Notes under the pieces: model-generated
Databases searched by the model: none
The model's input: the letters and a program-made list of their open reading frames with translations, nothing else
What the model was told of the DNA's origin: nothing
Program-made: the position numbers and the translations under genes
Source of the DNA: CAZUAQ01 sp964618455
GTDB taxonomy: Bacteria; Planctomycetota; Phycisphaerae; UBA1845; PWPN01
DNA length: 64,000 nucleotides
Direction: 5' to 3'
Assembly: GCA_964618455.1 (NCBI GenBank)
Contig: CAZUAQ010000005.1
Coordinates: 1-64,000 of the forward strand
In this document: positions 8,795-16,885 of the stretch, piece after piece
How the letters are laid out: each line of letters begins with the position of its first letter
How positions within the stretch are numbered: the stretch's first letter is position 1

Positions 8795-9856
8795 TTGACC
8801 GCGGAACTCTCGGTAGTGGTCCCGCTCTTCAACGAGGAGCGTATTCTCCCGACGCTTCATCTCCGTCTGGCGGCCACGCTGCGCCAGATGGCCACGCCGT
8901 ATGAAATCATTTATGTCGACGACGGCAGCACGGACCAGACTCCGAAGTTGCTGGCCGACCTCTGCGGCCAGGATTCCGAAGTCCGGGCGATCATGCTGTC
9001 GCGGAACTTCGGCCATCAGGCGGCGATCAGCGCCGGCCTCGAAGCGGCAAACGGACGTGCCGTCATCACCATGGACGGCGATCTTCAAGACCCGCCCGAA
9101 TTGATTCCCAAGCTCGTGGCCAAGTGGCACGAAGGCTACCAGGTGGTCTACGCGCGGAGGCGGCGACGAAGTGAGAACATTCTCAAGCGGATGGCTTACT
9201 TCACCTTCTATCGCATCTTGCGCCGCATGAGCGAGCTGCCCATCCCGTTGGATACGGGTGACTACGCGCTCATGGATCGCAAGGCCCTGATCCATCTCAA
9301 CAGCCTGCCGGAGCGCTCACGATTCATTCGCGGTCTGCGGACATGGGTGGGATTCAAGCAGGCGGATGTCGCCTATGATCGTAATGCCCGCTACGGGGGC
9401 GAATCCAAGTACACCATACGACGCCTCTTCCGCTTGGCCCTCGACGGTATTTTCGCTTTTTCGGATCTTCCGCTCAAAGCCATCGCGGGTTTGGGATGTG
9501 TCGTCGTGATGGCAAGCTTGCTGCTCCTCACGGCGAACGTGTTCGGACTTTCGACACGATGGTTCACCGTGGAAACCAGCACCCTCTGGCTGGGTGGGGC
9601 CGTCGGGATGCTGGCGGGGTTGCAGATGCTCTGCCTCGGTGTTCTCGGCGAGTACATCGCCCGCATTCATCGCGAAGTCCGGGGAAGACCCCTCTACCTG
9701 GTCCGCGAGCGGAAGGGCTTTGATCCGTACCCGCGCGTCGTGCCGAATGTCCTTGAGTTCCTGCCGCGCGAATCGACTGATCGCCAGGAGCAGGCGACCT
9801 CACGGCTGAGCGCGAATTGGGCCGACGTGCTGGCCGAGACCGGATCGGGCAAGTAG
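8795..9856 (+). CDS. Polyprenol-phosphate glycosyltransferase (GT2, DPM1/ArnC-like)
   Basis: Family 2 transferase that loads a sugar onto polyprenol phosphate at the cytoplasmic membrane. Seen are VVVPLFNEERIL at the N-terminus, IIYVDDGSTDQTP, SRNFGHQAA, TMDGDLQDPPE with the metal-binding acidic residues, and SKYTIRRLFRLALDGIFAFS before two C-terminal membrane helices. These are the marks of the ArnC/GtrB group. TTG 8795 is preferred: GGAAGGA lies 7 bases upstream and the conserved fold starts within four residues. Longer in-frame starts add unrelated sequence across the divergent promoter region. Confidence 0.88.
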   Translation: MTAELSVVVPLFNEERILPTLHLRLAATLRQMATPYEIIYVDDGSTDQTPKLLADLCGQDSEVRAIMLSRNFGHQAAISAGLEAANGRAVITMDGDLQDPPELIPKLVAKWHEGYQVVYARRRRRSENILKRMAYFTFYRILRRMSELPIPLDTGDYALMDRKALIHLNSLPERSRFIRGLRTWVGFKQADVAYDRNARYGGESKYTIRRLFRLALDGIFAFSDLPLKAIAGLGCVVVMASLLLLTANVFGLSTRWFTVETSTLWLGGAVGMLAGLQMLCLGVLGEYIARIHREVRGRPLYLVRERKGFDPYPRVVPNVLEFLPRESTDRQEQATSRLSANWADVLAETGSGK

Positions 9857-9899
9857 CTCCGGGCTTTATATACAACTCCTGAATCATCGGACCTCGACC

Positions 9900-10115
9900 A
9901 TGCGCGTCACTGAATCTCATACCGTGCGCGACGACGACCGGCGCGAATCGAGATCGAGCCGCGCTTCAGCGGCGATTGGCCGGGAATACCTGGCCATCCT
10001 GACGGCGGTCTTCGTGTGGTTCGGGCCCCGGCTCGCCAACGTCCTGCGCGACGAGACGCAACGTACGCTGTTGATCTTCGAGAAGAAAAGTATCGCCCAA
10101 GAAAGCGGGGAGTAG
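9900..10115 (+). CDS. Small single-span membrane protein, unknown
   Basis: A 71-residue product with a very polar N-terminus (DDDRRESRSSRAS), one hydrophobic segment (EYLAILTAVFVWFG) and a charged C-terminus. I do not recognise a family. It fills the gap between the GT2 gene and the radical SAM gene and ends 3 bases before the latter's ATG, with GGGGAG in its last codons serving as that gene's ribosome site. Such spacing favours a real gene, but its own ribosome site is weak. Confidence 0.5.
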   Translation: MRVTESHTVRDDDRRESRSSRASAAIGREYLAILTAVFVWFGPRLANVLRDETQRTLLIFEKKSIAQESGE

Positions 10116-10118
10116 TCA

Positions 10119-11645
10119 ATGCGCATTACCCTGATTCACCCACCACAATTGATATCCGCCACGAATTACGTCTCCTGCGTGACGATCCCGCCCCTGGGGA
10201 TCGCTTACCTCACGTCTTCTCTCGAACACGCCGGTCACGAGGTCAAGGTCGTCGACGCCGTGGCGGGGGGATTCGATCGTATCGAGCACATCGGCGAGCA
10301 GACCCTGCGCGGCATGAATTTCGACGATATCGCCGAAGCGGTGGATCCGGAATGCCAGGCCATCGGCGTCGGGATCATGTTCTCCTGCAGTTGGCCCTCC
10401 CTGCGGCAACTGGTCATCAAACTCAAAGAGCGCTGGCCCGACAAAACGCTCATCATCGGCGGCGAGCACGCCACCGCCATGACCGACCACGTTCTCCTGG
10501 AAACGCCGGCGGATCTCTGCGTCCTTGGCGAAGGGGAAGAGACGCTCGTCGAAATCTGCGATCGGCTCGATCGCGGCGAATCGCTGGACACCGTGCCCGG
10601 CACGGCCCGGCGCGTCGGCGACGGCGTCGTGCGGCAGACCAACCGGCCGCGCATCCGGGGCTTGGACGACATCCCTCTGCCGGCATGGCAACACTTCAAG
10701 GTGAAAGAATACATGGACTACGGCCAGCCGCACGGAAGCGCCGAGGGGCGATCCATCCCCATGCTGGCCACACGCGGGTGCCCGTACCGCTGCACCTTCT
10801 GCGGCTCTCCGGGGATGTGGGGGACGAAATGGTACGCGCGCGATCCCAAACTTGTGGTCGACGAGATGGAAATGTACATGGAGCGGTACGGCGCCAACGA
10901 TTTCCAGTTCGAGGACCTCACCGCCATCGTCCGCAAGGACTGGGTCCTCGAATTCACGAAGGAGATCCTCGATCGCGGACTGAAGATCACCTGGCAACTG
11001 CCCTCCGGCACGCGCAGCGAAGCCATCGACGAAGAGGCCGCCCGCCTCATGTACAAAGCCGGTTGCCGCCAGTTCACCTATGCCATCGAGTCCGGCTCTC
11101 CCGAAATCCTGAAACGCATCCAGAAGCGGATTCATCTCGACAAGGCCTTTGCCAGTGCCCGCGGCGCCATGCGCGCCGGGATCCGCGTGCAGGGGGGATT
11201 CATCTTCGGTTTCCCGGGAGAGACATGGCCGCAGATGATGGCGACCTACCGCACGATTCTCAAGTGTGCCGTCATGGGCTTCCACGAAGTCAACATCTCC
11301 GCCTTCGCGCCGCTGCCGAATACCGCTCTGTTCCGGGAACTCGAAGCCGAGGGCCGCGTCAAGATCGACGATGACTATCTCAACCGGATCTTCGGTTACC
11401 TGGACATCTGGAAGTATCCCTCGTGGAATCCGCGCGTCTCGAGTTGGACGCTCCGCACGATCATCCTGTTCACGTATGCCAGCTTCTTCACAACGTCCTA
11501 TGTGATTCGACCCTCCCGCGCCTGGCGATTGATCCGCGGACTCTTTTCCGGCAACACCGATGGCAAACTCGGAAAGGTACTCAAGGGACTGTGGAAAAAC
11601 AGTCGCGACATGGGTTCACGGCGACCTGTCCCGGCCCAGGGCTGA
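10119..11645 (+). CDS. B12-binding domain radical SAM protein
   Basis: Radical SAM enzyme with an N-terminal cobalamin-binding-type domain (TLIHPPQ, IPPLGIAYLTSSLEHAGHEV, IIGGEHATA, LGEGEETLVE). The iron-sulfur motif TRGCPYRCTFCGSPG is at about Cys221, Cys225 and Cys228, followed by a TIM-barrel with YAIESGSPEILKRI and GGFIFGFPGET. The C-terminal 120 residues include a short hydrophobic stretch, so membrane association is possible. Members methylate or rearrange unactivated carbons in lipids, antibiotics and surface sugars. With a methyltransferase downstream and glycosyltransferases upstream, a role in a modified glycolipid is likely; substrate unknown. Confidence 0.87.
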   Translation: MRITLIHPPQLISATNYVSCVTIPPLGIAYLTSSLEHAGHEVKVVDAVAGGFDRIEHIGEQTLRGMNFDDIAEAVDPECQAIGVGIMFSCSWPSLRQLVIKLKERWPDKTLIIGGEHATAMTDHVLLETPADLCVLGEGEETLVEICDRLDRGESLDTVPGTARRVGDGVVRQTNRPRIRGLDDIPLPAWQHFKVKEYMDYGQPHGSAEGRSIPMLATRGCPYRCTFCGSPGMWGTKWYARDPKLVVDEMEMYMERYGANDFQFEDLTAIVRKDWVLEFTKEILDRGLKITWQLPSGTRSEAIDEEAARLMYKAGCRQFTYAIESGSPEILKRIQKRIHLDKAFASARGAMRAGIRVQGGFIFGFPGETWPQMMATYRTILKCAVMGFHEVNISAFAPLPNTALFRELEAEGRVKIDDDYLNRIFGYLDIWKYPSWNPRVSSWTLRTIILFTYASFFTTSYVIRPSRAWRLIRGLFSGNTDGKLGKVLKGLWKNSRDMGSRRPVPAQG

Positions 11646-11675
11646 GAGGCCGCATGGAGGTGGAAAGCATCCGCC

Positions 11676-12434
11676 ATGGAAGAATGTTACTACGATGAAT
11701 ACAGCCGCATCGAGCGCGAGCACTGGTGGTTTCAGGCCCGTCGGATCATTCTCACGCGCGTGATTGACTCAGCCGTCGACAGAGCCTCGGCACATGCGAA
11801 CAGGAAAATGCGTATCCTTGACCTCGGCTGTGGCACCGGTGAATCGGTGCGCCACTTGTCGCAATGGGGAGAGGTCGTGGCGCTCGATTACAATCCTTCG
11901 GCCCTGGCGTACTGCCGCTCGAAGGGATTGAGAGGGCTCGTCCGCGGGGATGCGCTGAAGCTGCCCTTCGGTGAAGACACGTTCGATCTCGTCTGTGGTC
12001 TGGATATCCTCGAACATCTCGACAACGAAAGGCAGGCCTTACGCGAGATGCGTCGGGTCTGCCGGCCCGAAGGGCAGATCCTGATCACCGTCCCCGCCAT
12101 GCCCATCCTCTGGGGCGAGCACGACGAGTTGAATCACCACATGCGGCGTTACCGAAAGTCCCGACTGTCCACCGTCCTCGCCGACGCGGGGCTCCAGCAC
12201 CATCTCCTGAGCTATTTCAATACACTCCTTTTCCTGCCCACTCTGGCGGTCCGGTTGGCGCGGCGTTTCCTGAGCCGAGTCCGTTCCACGCACGCCCCCG
12301 TCAGCGACTTCTCCTACTCCTCCGGTGGCAGGCTTGCTCCATGGCTGCGCCGGCTGTTTGCACTGGAGGCCCCGCTGATCGGCAGATGTCCGTTGCCCGT
12401 CGGCGTCTCGCTGCTCTGCCTTGCCCACAAGTAA
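11676..12434 (+). CDS. Class I SAM-dependent methyltransferase
   Basis: The SAM-binding motif ILDLGCGTGESVRHL, the acidic strand VVALDYNPSALAYC and FDLVCGLDILEHL show a class I methyltransferase fold in the first half. ELNHHMRRYRKSRL is a typical following motif in methyltransferases of glycan and lipid clusters. A hydrophobic stretch near FNTLLFLPTLAVRL may sit at the membrane. It follows the radical SAM gene by 30 bases in the same direction, and the two probably act in one modification pathway. The substrate is not readable. Confidence 0.85.
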   Translation: MEECYYDEYSRIEREHWWFQARRIILTRVIDSAVDRASAHANRKMRILDLGCGTGESVRHLSQWGEVVALDYNPSALAYCRSKGLRGLVRGDALKLPFGEDTFDLVCGLDILEHLDNERQALREMRRVCRPEGQILITVPAMPILWGEHDELNHHMRRYRKSRLSTVLADAGLQHHLLSYFNTLLFLPTLAVRLARRFLSRVRSTHAPVSDFSYSSGGRLAPWLRRLFALEAPLIGRCPLPVGVSLLCLAHK

Positions 12435-12545
12435 AATCTCTGACTGATGCTTCCAATGATCCTCCGTTCGTCGAACGCCCGCACATCGATTATGATGTTG
12501 AAGGCTGGAGAAACCCGTACACGACGATTCAGGAGATGGCACCCC

Positions 12546-13379
12546 ATGTCTGAAACGCAAGCGCCCGAAGTCCCGCAGACGCTCGAAGGCTGGTACATGC
12601 TGCACGATCTGTACGCGATCGACTGGCCCAGTTGGAATGCCCTCGACGCCTCCGAGAAAGACAACATCAGGAAGGAGGCGGTCGCCTGGCTGGAGGGTTC
12701 CGCCGCCGTCGAGAAAGGCGATACCGCCTACTACAGCATGCTCACGCAGAAGGGCGACGTCATGTTCGTCCATTACCGCGAATCTCCGGAGGCCCTGAAC
12801 CAGGCGGAGATCGCTCTGCGCCGCACGCGTTTCTTCGACTATCTGCTGCCCGCATACTCCTATTTCTCGGTCATCGAGATCGGGCTTTACGAACTGACCG
12901 GCGTGGCGCATCGCAAACTTGCTCAGGAAGGTCTCAGCCCGGGCAAGCCCGGATTCGACGAAGCCTTCGCCAGGGAGATGGAAGGCCAGCACGAACGCGT
13001 CAAGACCCGCCTGTATCGCAATGTTCCGGAGGGCCGCTACCTCTGCTTCTACCCCATGAGCAAGAAGCGTGGGGAATCCATCAACTGGTACACCCTGACC
13101 ATGGATGAGCGGCGCATGATGATGCGGGGACACGGCCGCATCGGTCACAAGTACCATGAAACGGTGACGCAGATCATCGGGGGGTCCGTCGGTCTCGACG
13201 ACTGGGAGTGGGGCGTCAGCCTCCACGCGGACGACTGCCTCGTGTTCAAGAAACTGATCTACGAAATGCGCTTCGACCCCGCCAGCGCGATCTACGCCGA
13301 CTTCGGGCCGTTCTATGTCGGATACCGGCAGACGCCGCCGCAACTCGGTGAACTCCTGTCGGGCGGATCGGGCTCCTGA
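12546..13379 (+). CDS. hemQ: Coproheme decarboxylase / chlorite dismutase family (HemQ)
   Basis: Enzyme that turns coproheme III into heme b by two oxidative decarboxylations in the coproporphyrin-dependent pathway. The C-terminal half carries YPMSKKRGE (catalytic Tyr at about 169 and a nearby Lys), GHGRIGHKY with the proximal His at about 196, DDWEWGVSL, and MRFDPASAIYADFGPFYVG. The 27-residue spacing from Tyr to His matches characterised HemQ. ATG 12546 has AGGAG upstream and starts the conserved fold soon after; upstream in-frame starts add basic unrelated residues. No other heme gene is nearby. Confidence 0.88.
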   Translation: MSETQAPEVPQTLEGWYMLHDLYAIDWPSWNALDASEKDNIRKEAVAWLEGSAAVEKGDTAYYSMLTQKGDVMFVHYRESPEALNQAEIALRRTRFFDYLLPAYSYFSVIEIGLYELTGVAHRKLAQEGLSPGKPGFDEAFAREMEGQHERVKTRLYRNVPEGRYLCFYPMSKKRGESINWYTLTMDERRMMMRGHGRIGHKYHETVTQIIGGSVGLDDWEWGVSLHADDCLVFKKLIYEMRFDPASAIYADFGPFYVGYRQTPPQLGELLSGGSGS

Positions 13380-13390
13380 TCGGCGATACG

Positions 13391-13424
13391 CACGAGGCCC
13401 CACGTGACAGGCGAAGTCCTCGTG
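13391..13424 (+). terminator. Possible hairpin after hemQ
   Basis: A 7-bp perfect inverted repeat, CACGAGG and CCTCGTG, with a 20-base loop lies 11 bases past the hemQ stop. No T-tract follows, so intrinsic termination is doubtful. Confidence 0.3.
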
Positions 13425-13441
13425 TTGCCCGAACGCAACGA

Positions 13442-13474
13442 TTGACTTTAAACCTTTACCAACTAACATGTTAG
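13442..13474 (+). promoter_or_regulatory. Candidate promoter with overlapping 12-bp palindrome
   Basis: TTGACT (13442-13447) and TAACAT (13464-13469) with a 16-base spacer look like a sigma-70 promoter reading towards the PilZ gene. The -10 hexamer lies inside the perfect palindrome CTAACATGTTAG (13463-13474), which is where a repressor dimer would block open-complex formation. Confidence 0.5.
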
Positions 13475-13700
13475 GTGGCCAGGCCGTCCGATAATCCTGC
13501 CATTCCTGTTGCCTTGAAGCAACACGGGGAGGAGTGTGTGCGGCAAGTGAAAGGGCGTTGCACGACGCGTGTCAGCGTTAAGTGGTTTCTCTGTATGGAC
13601 TTAGGGCTGGATGGAGTTCGGGGCAAGGCGGATGGCCTCGGACGTGCAACGCTTCCATTGAACCAGTGGAGCGAGGGAGTCAGTCGAAAGGCCGATCGGG
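13475..13700 (+). promoter_or_regulatory. Long, possibly structured 5' leader of the PilZ gene
   Basis: About 225 bases separate the candidate promoter from the PilZ start, with no gene I can support. The stretch holds a hairpin TGTTGC/GCAACA (13507-13524). A 10-bp pair GCGTTGCACG (13555-13564) with CGTGCAACGC (13643-13652) encloses 78 bases. A further hairpin TCCATTG/CAGTGGA (13654-13670, one G-U pair) follows. Such nested complementarity is compatible with a cis-acting RNA element. I cannot match it to a known riboswitch class. Confidence 0.4.
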
Positions 13701-14075
13701 ATGGATCAGGAACGGAGGAGACATCGCAGGTTGGCGGTCGAATGGCCAATGGAGTTCCATCTCCAGCGGCAGGAGGATCGCCAGACCGTTCGCACGGTGA
13801 CGCAGGACATCAGCACCGGCGGACTCTACTTCGAGCTCGATCTCCTTGAAGGGATCGCCGAGCCCCGGCCCCAGGATGTGCTTCATCTCGTCCTGACCGT
13901 TCCCCCGGGCGAAGGCTATTCCCCCTACGAGGGCCAGGTGTCCAGTGTCGGCCGCATCGTCCGCCGAAGCCAGCTCGATGATGCGGCGGCTCAAGGCATC
14001 GACGGCACGCCTGAGTCCTATCGTCGACTTGGGATCGGGGTTGAGTTCCAGAAGCCTCTCAAGCTCGCCTTTTAA
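13701..14075 (+). CDS. PilZ domain protein
   Basis: A 124-residue single-domain protein. The c-di-GMP-binding signature is visible: the basic RRRHRRLAVEW segment at the N-terminus supplies the RxxxR arginines, and QDISTGGLYFEL supplies the D/NxSxxG part. It is thus a likely c-di-GMP effector. It converges on an NtrC-type regulator gene, and the intergenic space is only 24 bases. The ribosome site is poor (GAAAGG about 10 bases upstream), which could mean control through the long leader. Confidence 0.85.
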   Translation: MDQERRRHRRLAVEWPMEFHLQRQEDRQTVRTVTQDISTGGLYFELDLLEGIAEPRPQDVLHLVLTVPPGEGYSPYEGQVSSVGRIVRRSQLDDAAAQGIDGTPESYRRLGIGVEFQKPLKLAF

Positions 14076-14099
14076 GATCTCATCGCTACTATCAGCACT

Positions 14100-15494
14100 T
14101 CATGTTCTGACCATCGGGTCGTTTTCCAGGCCATAACGCTTCATTTTCTTGTACAGCGTCGTTCGATTGATTTCGAGTACCTGGGCGGTGACCTGGCGAT
14201 TCCAGTGGTTGGCGCGGAGGGCCTGTTCAATGATGCGCTTTTCGGGTTCTTCCAATGCCTTTTTCAACGCTTCCGGGCGATAGACTCCGGGCGGGGTGTC
14301 CGGAGATTCGGCGGCTTTCACGATCGCCGATGGCAATTCATCGATACCGACGTGCCTCGACTTGCAGAAGAGGGCCGCGCGTTCCATGGCGTTCTCCAGT
14401 TCGCGGACATTCCCCGGCCAGTGATACTGCTGCAGCAGGCGTAACGCCTCTTCATCAATTCCTGCGACTTTTCGGTTATTTTCCCGGGCGTAGTGTTCGA
14501 GGAACCGCTGGGCGAGCAGGGGGATGTCGCCGACACGCTCGCGCAGCGGAGGAAGGTGAACCGTGACCACATTGACCCGGTAGTAGAGATCCTGCCGGAA
14601 GTCACCCTGCTCGACCGCCTCCGACAGTTCGACGTTGCTGGCCAGGACGACACGCACGTCGACCTTCTCGGTCGTATTGGATCCGAGCGGCTCGAACACG
14701 CGTTCCTGCAACACACGCAACAGCTTGATCTGCAGGGCCGGTGTGGCGGTGGCGATCTCGTCGAGAAAAATCGTGCCGCCATCGGCGGCCTTGAACTTCC
14801 CTTCCTTGTTACTGACCGCGCCCGTGAAGGCGCCCTTGACGTGGCCGAAAAGTTCACTTTCTAGCAACGATTCCGGCAGCGCGCCGCAACTGACTTCGAT
14901 GAAGGGTTTGTCTCTTCGATCGCTGCGGTGATGAATCGCCCGGGCCAGCATCGATTTTCCCGTCCCCGATTCCCCCTGGATCAGCACCGTCGTGCGCGAC
15001 TCCGCCACCGTCTCCACGAGATCGAAGATCTTCAGCATCTTGTAGTCGTGGCCCACGATGTTATCGAGGTTGTAGCGTAGATCCAGGGCCTGCTTGAGCG
15101 ACTGGTTCTCCCGGATCAGCATCTGCTGCTTGAACGCGCGTTCGATGGTAAGCTTGATCTCCTCATCGATCACGGGCTTGGTCAGGTAGTCGTACGCGCC
15201 CATCTTGATCGCTTCGACCGCGCTCTCGATGGTGCCGTACCCCGTGATCATGATCACCACGACTTCCGGATAGCGATGCTTGAACAGCCGCAACAATTCG
15301 AAGCCATCCGCGTCCGGCATGTTGATGTCGGTGATCGCGATGTGGAAGGATTGGCGTTGCAGCGCTGTGACGGCTTCGGCGAACGAATTCACGCCGACGG
15401 CTTCATAGCCTTCGAGATCCAGGAATTCGACCAGCGATTCCACGATGATGGTATCATCGTCGACGATCAGGATGCGGGGGGGCTGGTCACTCAT
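14100..15494 (-). CDS. Sigma-54-dependent response regulator (NtrC family)
   Basis: Activator that opens sigma-54 promoters when phosphorylated. The receiver domain has the acidic pocket VDDD, phospho-acceptor Asp at about 56 (AITDINMP) and the conserved Lys at about 106. The AAA+ domain has Walker A GESGTGKS (174-181), the sigma-54 contact loop GAFTGA (221-226) and the GTIFLDEI Walker B. A Fis-type helix-turn-helix (VTAQVLEINRTTLYKKMKR) ends the protein. The start overlaps the kinase stop as ATGA, so the two form a coupled two-component pair. Confidence 0.95.
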   Translation of the reverse strand: MSDQPPRILIVDDDTIIVESLVEFLDLEGYEAVGVNSFAEAVTALQRQSFHIAITDINMPDADGFELLRLFKHRYPEVVVIMITGYGTIESAVEAIKMGAYDYLTKPVIDEEIKLTIERAFKQQMLIRENQSLKQALDLRYNLDNIVGHDYKMLKIFDLVETVAESRTTVLIQGESGTGKSMLARAIHHRSDRRDKPFIEVSCGALPESLLESELFGHVKGAFTGAVSNKEGKFKAADGGTIFLDEIATATPALQIKLLRVLQERVFEPLGSNTTEKVDVRVVLASNVELSEAVEQGDFRQDLYYRVNVVTVHLPPLRERVGDIPLLAQRFLEHYARENNRKVAGIDEEALRLLQQYHWPGNVRELENAMERAALFCKSRHVGIDELPSAIVKAAESPDTPPGVYRPEALKKALEEPEKRIIEQALRANHWNRQVTAQVLEINRTTLYKKMKRYGLENDPMVRT

Positions 15495-16675
15495 GAGCCT
15501 TCTCCCTGTTCAGACGATGAAGCCGGCGAGGTGAAACGGGAACGCGTGGAGGTCGACAGGCTTCCGGACCCGGACTGGAAGCCCAGCGTCGAGTCCACCG
15601 GCAGCCGGATCGTAAACTGCGTGCCACCCGTCGTGCGCCGCTCGGGCACGATCGTTCCCCCGCACTTGTCGATGATGTCCCTGCTGATCGCGAGTCCCAG
15701 CCCGGTTCCCTTGCCGGTCTCCTTGGTCGTGAAGAAGGGCTCGAAGATCTGCTCCATGTCTTCCGGCAGACCAACGCCCGTATCCGCGAACCGGATCGTC
15801 ATCGCCTCATCCGAGACACGCGTGGAGACGGTCAGTGTCCCGCCATCCGGCATGGCGTCGATGGCGTTCTTGATGAGATTGCAGAACACCTGGAAGAGAT
15901 TCGTGGCCCCGGTCGCGGGCACATCGCGCTCCAGGTTGGAGACGATCGAGACATTGCTGCTCATCGCCTTGTCCATCATCACGTTGATCGATTCTTCGAT
16001 GACGGCATTGATGCCGGCCCCGTCGAACACGACGTGCGTCGAGCGCGAAAACTGGACCAGCTGCCGGACGATCTCCGACATCCTCAAGATGCCACCTCGC
16101 GCCTGTTCGAGATAGCCGGGCACTTTTTCCAATTTGTCCATCTCGCAGGCGCGAAGTCCGAGGTTGAGGTAACGCAGAATCCCGTCAATTGGATTGTTGA
16201 GCTCGTGGGCGACCCGCGCCGCCAGCTTCCCCACCGCTGCCATACGCTCGGACACCGCCAGACGCTGCTCAATGCTTGCCGTAGCGGTCATGTCCTCGAT
16301 GATCAGCGTGCCGCCGCGTGGACCGTGTTCCGTCGCTTCGCCGAGCGGGACGCAGGTCAGGTTCAGAATACGTTCTCCGTGACGCGCGTCGCGCATCAGG
16401 ATTTTTTCAAACCGCTTTTCCCGGCCGGAGTCGATCACCTCGCGCAGGGTGGCCCGCCAATCCTCGTATTGCGCGTCCACGGTGCGCTCCGATAACGCAT
16501 CAGCCAGTGTCGAATGCTCGCCGATCAGGAAAGCGGCCGCCGGGTTGTGATGGACGATCCGGAATTCCCGGTCGAACACCACCAGCCCCAAGGGAAGGGA
16601 TTGCAGGACCTGCAGTCCGGTTTCAGTCAAACGGCCGAAGTCGCCGTCCGTCGCTGTTACTTTGCCTGACTGCAT
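15491..16675 (-). CDS. PAS-containing sensor histidine kinase
   Basis: Cytoplasmic sensor of about 394 residues with no membrane helix. A PAS domain spans roughly residues 15-130 (LPLGLVVFDREFRIVHHNPAAA). The dimerisation and phospho-acceptor region has VAHELNNPIDGILRY with His at about 157, and the ATPase domain shows NLIKNAIDAM, FADTGVGLP, FFTTKETGKGTGLGLAI. This is the NtrB-like architecture that pairs with NtrC regulators. ATG 16675 is chosen since the PAS fold starts soon after; a TTG at 16765 would add 30 Gly-rich residues. Confidence 0.92.
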   Translation of the reverse strand: MQSGKVTATDGDFGRLTETGLQVLQSLPLGLVVFDREFRIVHHNPAAAFLIGEHSTLADALSERTVDAQYEDWRATLREVIDSGREKRFEKILMRDARHGERILNLTCVPLGEATEHGPRGGTLIIEDMTATASIEQRLAVSERMAAVGKLAARVAHELNNPIDGILRYLNLGLRACEMDKLEKVPGYLEQARGGILRMSEIVRQLVQFSRSTHVVFDGAGINAVIEESINVMMDKAMSSNVSIVSNLERDVPATGATNLFQVFCNLIKNAIDAMPDGGTLTVSTRVSDEAMTIRFADTGVGLPEDMEQIFEPFFTTKETGKGTGLGLAISRDIIDKCGGTIVPERRTTGGTQFTIRLPVDSTLGFQSGSGSLSTSTRSRFTSPASSSEQGEGS

Positions 16676-16885
16676 GGACCACGCGCGGTATGAATACAAG
16701 AAGAACCCACCGGAGCCCCCGCCAGGTTGCCATTTCGCAACATGGACGTGGGGATAACGCCTCAATCATCAGGGATATCGGCATTTCTCCGCAGGAGTGT
16801 TGAAACAAAGCAACTGCGAATGGGGGACCTGTGATGTCTGGACGCAACAGGGGGCTTCACCGGATCAGCGGATTCGCTCAACGGT

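Noticed and set aside
13475..13849. Plus-strand frame of 124 codons in the PilZ leader
   Set aside because: It overlaps the PilZ gene in another frame, has no ribosome site or homology, and covers the paired RNA arms.
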